5,784 bases of DNA from Flavimaricola sp. (GTDB taxonomy: Bacteria; Pseudomonadota; Alphaproteobacteria; Rhodobacterales; Rhodobacteraceae): contig JALZWD010000370.1 in NCBI GenBank assembly GCA_023300365.1, positions 1 through 5,784 on the forward strand, written 5' to 3'. Position numbers and translations under genes: made by a program. Position 1 is the first letter of the stretch, and every line of letters begins with the position of its first letter. Below are positions 5,239 through 5,784 of this stretch, one piece after another. The notes under the pieces are model-generated. The model worked only from the letters and a program-made list of their open reading frames with translations, was not told the origin of the DNA and did not search any database.

Positions 5239-5784
5239 TTACAAAACATCCGCCACCGCCACGACCTGCCCTGTTTCATGCGACCGCACCGCAGCTTCGG
5301 CCAGCGCAAGCGCCATCAACCCGTCATGCCCGCCCGTCCGCGGCGCGCGTTTTTGCGTCATCGCCGCCACCATCTCGGCAATCTCGGCGGCATAGGCAAC
5401 CTCATAGCGCGTCATGAAAAAATCGAGCAACGGCGGCGTGGCAAACCCTGCCTGCGTGGCCACCTCAACCCGCGTCTCGTGCACATTCCCGGCCCGCGCC
5501 ATCCCCTTGGACCCCATCACCTCAATCCGCTGATCATATCCATATGTGGCACGGCGCGAATTATTGATCGTGCACTGTTTGCCGCGCGCTGTCCGCAAAA
5601 TCAGGTTGGCGGTATCCACATCGCCCTGCGCGCCGATCTCCGGGTCAACCAAAACGCTGGCACTTGCAAAAACGCTCTCGACCTCTTCGCCCAACATCCA
5701 CCGCGCCACGTCAAAATCATGGATCGTCATATCGCGAAACATCCCCCCCGACCGGGCAATATATTCGGGCGGCGGCGGCGACGG
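5239..5784 (-). CDS. iolG: Inositol 2-dehydrogenase, Gfo/Idh/MocA family (C-terminal part, start outside window)
   Basis: The frame is open from the right edge to TAA at 5241-5239, giving 181 C-terminal residues; family members have about 330. The enzyme oxidises myo-inositol to scyllo-inosose with NAD+, the first step of cytoplasmic inositol catabolism. The N-terminal Rossmann domain is outside the window. The visible part is the alpha/beta substrate domain: a Pro-rich P-P-P-P-E-Y-I-A-R-S-G-G, then M-F-R-D-M-T-I-H-D-F-D, in which visible residues 18 (Asp) and 22 (His) correspond in spacing to the catalytic Asp/His of Bacillus IolG (D172, H176). Next come G-D-V-D-T-A-N-L and S-R-R-A-T-Y-G-Y-D-Q-R-I-E-V-M-G-S-K-G-M, both characteristic of IolG. 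An ATG at 5742 is an internal methionine, not the start. Its neighbours beyond the edge may be other inositol genes. The nucleotidase gene, 327 bases downstream, looks separately transcribed. Confidence 0.88.
   Translation of the reverse strand, partial: PSPPPPEYIARSGGMFRDMTIHDFDVARWMLGEEVESVFASASVLVDPEIGAQGDVDTANLILRTARGKQCTINNSRRATYGYDQRIEVMGSKGMARAGNVHETRVEVATQAGFATPPLLDFFMTRYEVAYAAEIAEMVAAMTQKRAPRTGGHDGLMALALAEAAVRSHETGQVVAVADVL

Overview
The window looks like ordinary chromosomal DNA from an alphaproteobacterium, most likely a Rhodobacteraceae (Roseobacter-group) species. The basis is high GC with C/G-rich third codon positions, a methylmalonyl-CoA epimerase gene coupled to a DUF1467 membrane protein gene (an arrangement familiar from that group), and an IolG typical of these bacteria. 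This placement is from recognition, not from a search.

Layout, left to right. (1) 1-617, + strand: the C-terminal 204 residues of a KpsC-type capsular polysaccharide Kdo transferase, cut by the window edge. (2) 683-1279, +: a complete YdjA-type nitroreductase, with a possible terminator lying across the 3' end of the convergent gene. (3) 2059-1335, - strand: a two-gene operon, mce (methylmalonyl-CoA epimerase) then a DUF1467 two-helix membrane protein, joined by a TGATG stop/start overlap and preceded by a plausible promoter. (4) 2215-2931, +, divergent from mce: an orphan response regulator with an intact receiver domain and an unrecognised helical C-terminal region. (5) 3099-3026, -: tRNA-Gly(TCC) with encoded CCA. 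(6) 4911-3337, -: an exported UshA-type 5'-nucleotidase/metallophosphoesterase with its own likely promoter and a leader of about 116 nt. (7) 5784-5239, -: the C-terminal 181 residues of inositol 2-dehydrogenase (IolG), cut by the right edge.

The genes do not form one pathway. mce belongs to propionyl-CoA/methylmalonyl-CoA metabolism, the nucleotidase to periplasmic nucleotide and phosphate salvage, iolG to myo-inositol breakdown, and kpsC to capsule assembly. Two intergenic stretches hold structure rather than genes: 3100-3336 (a cluster of inverted repeats between the nucleotidase stop and the tRNA promoter) and 4912-5238 (nucleotidase promoter, leader hairpin, and a hairpin beyond iolG).

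I see no mobile element, CRISPR array, phage gene or defence island, and no convincing undescribed multi-gene system. The items most worth a second look are the response regulator's C-terminal region and the inverted repeats around the tRNA and nucleotidase promoters.
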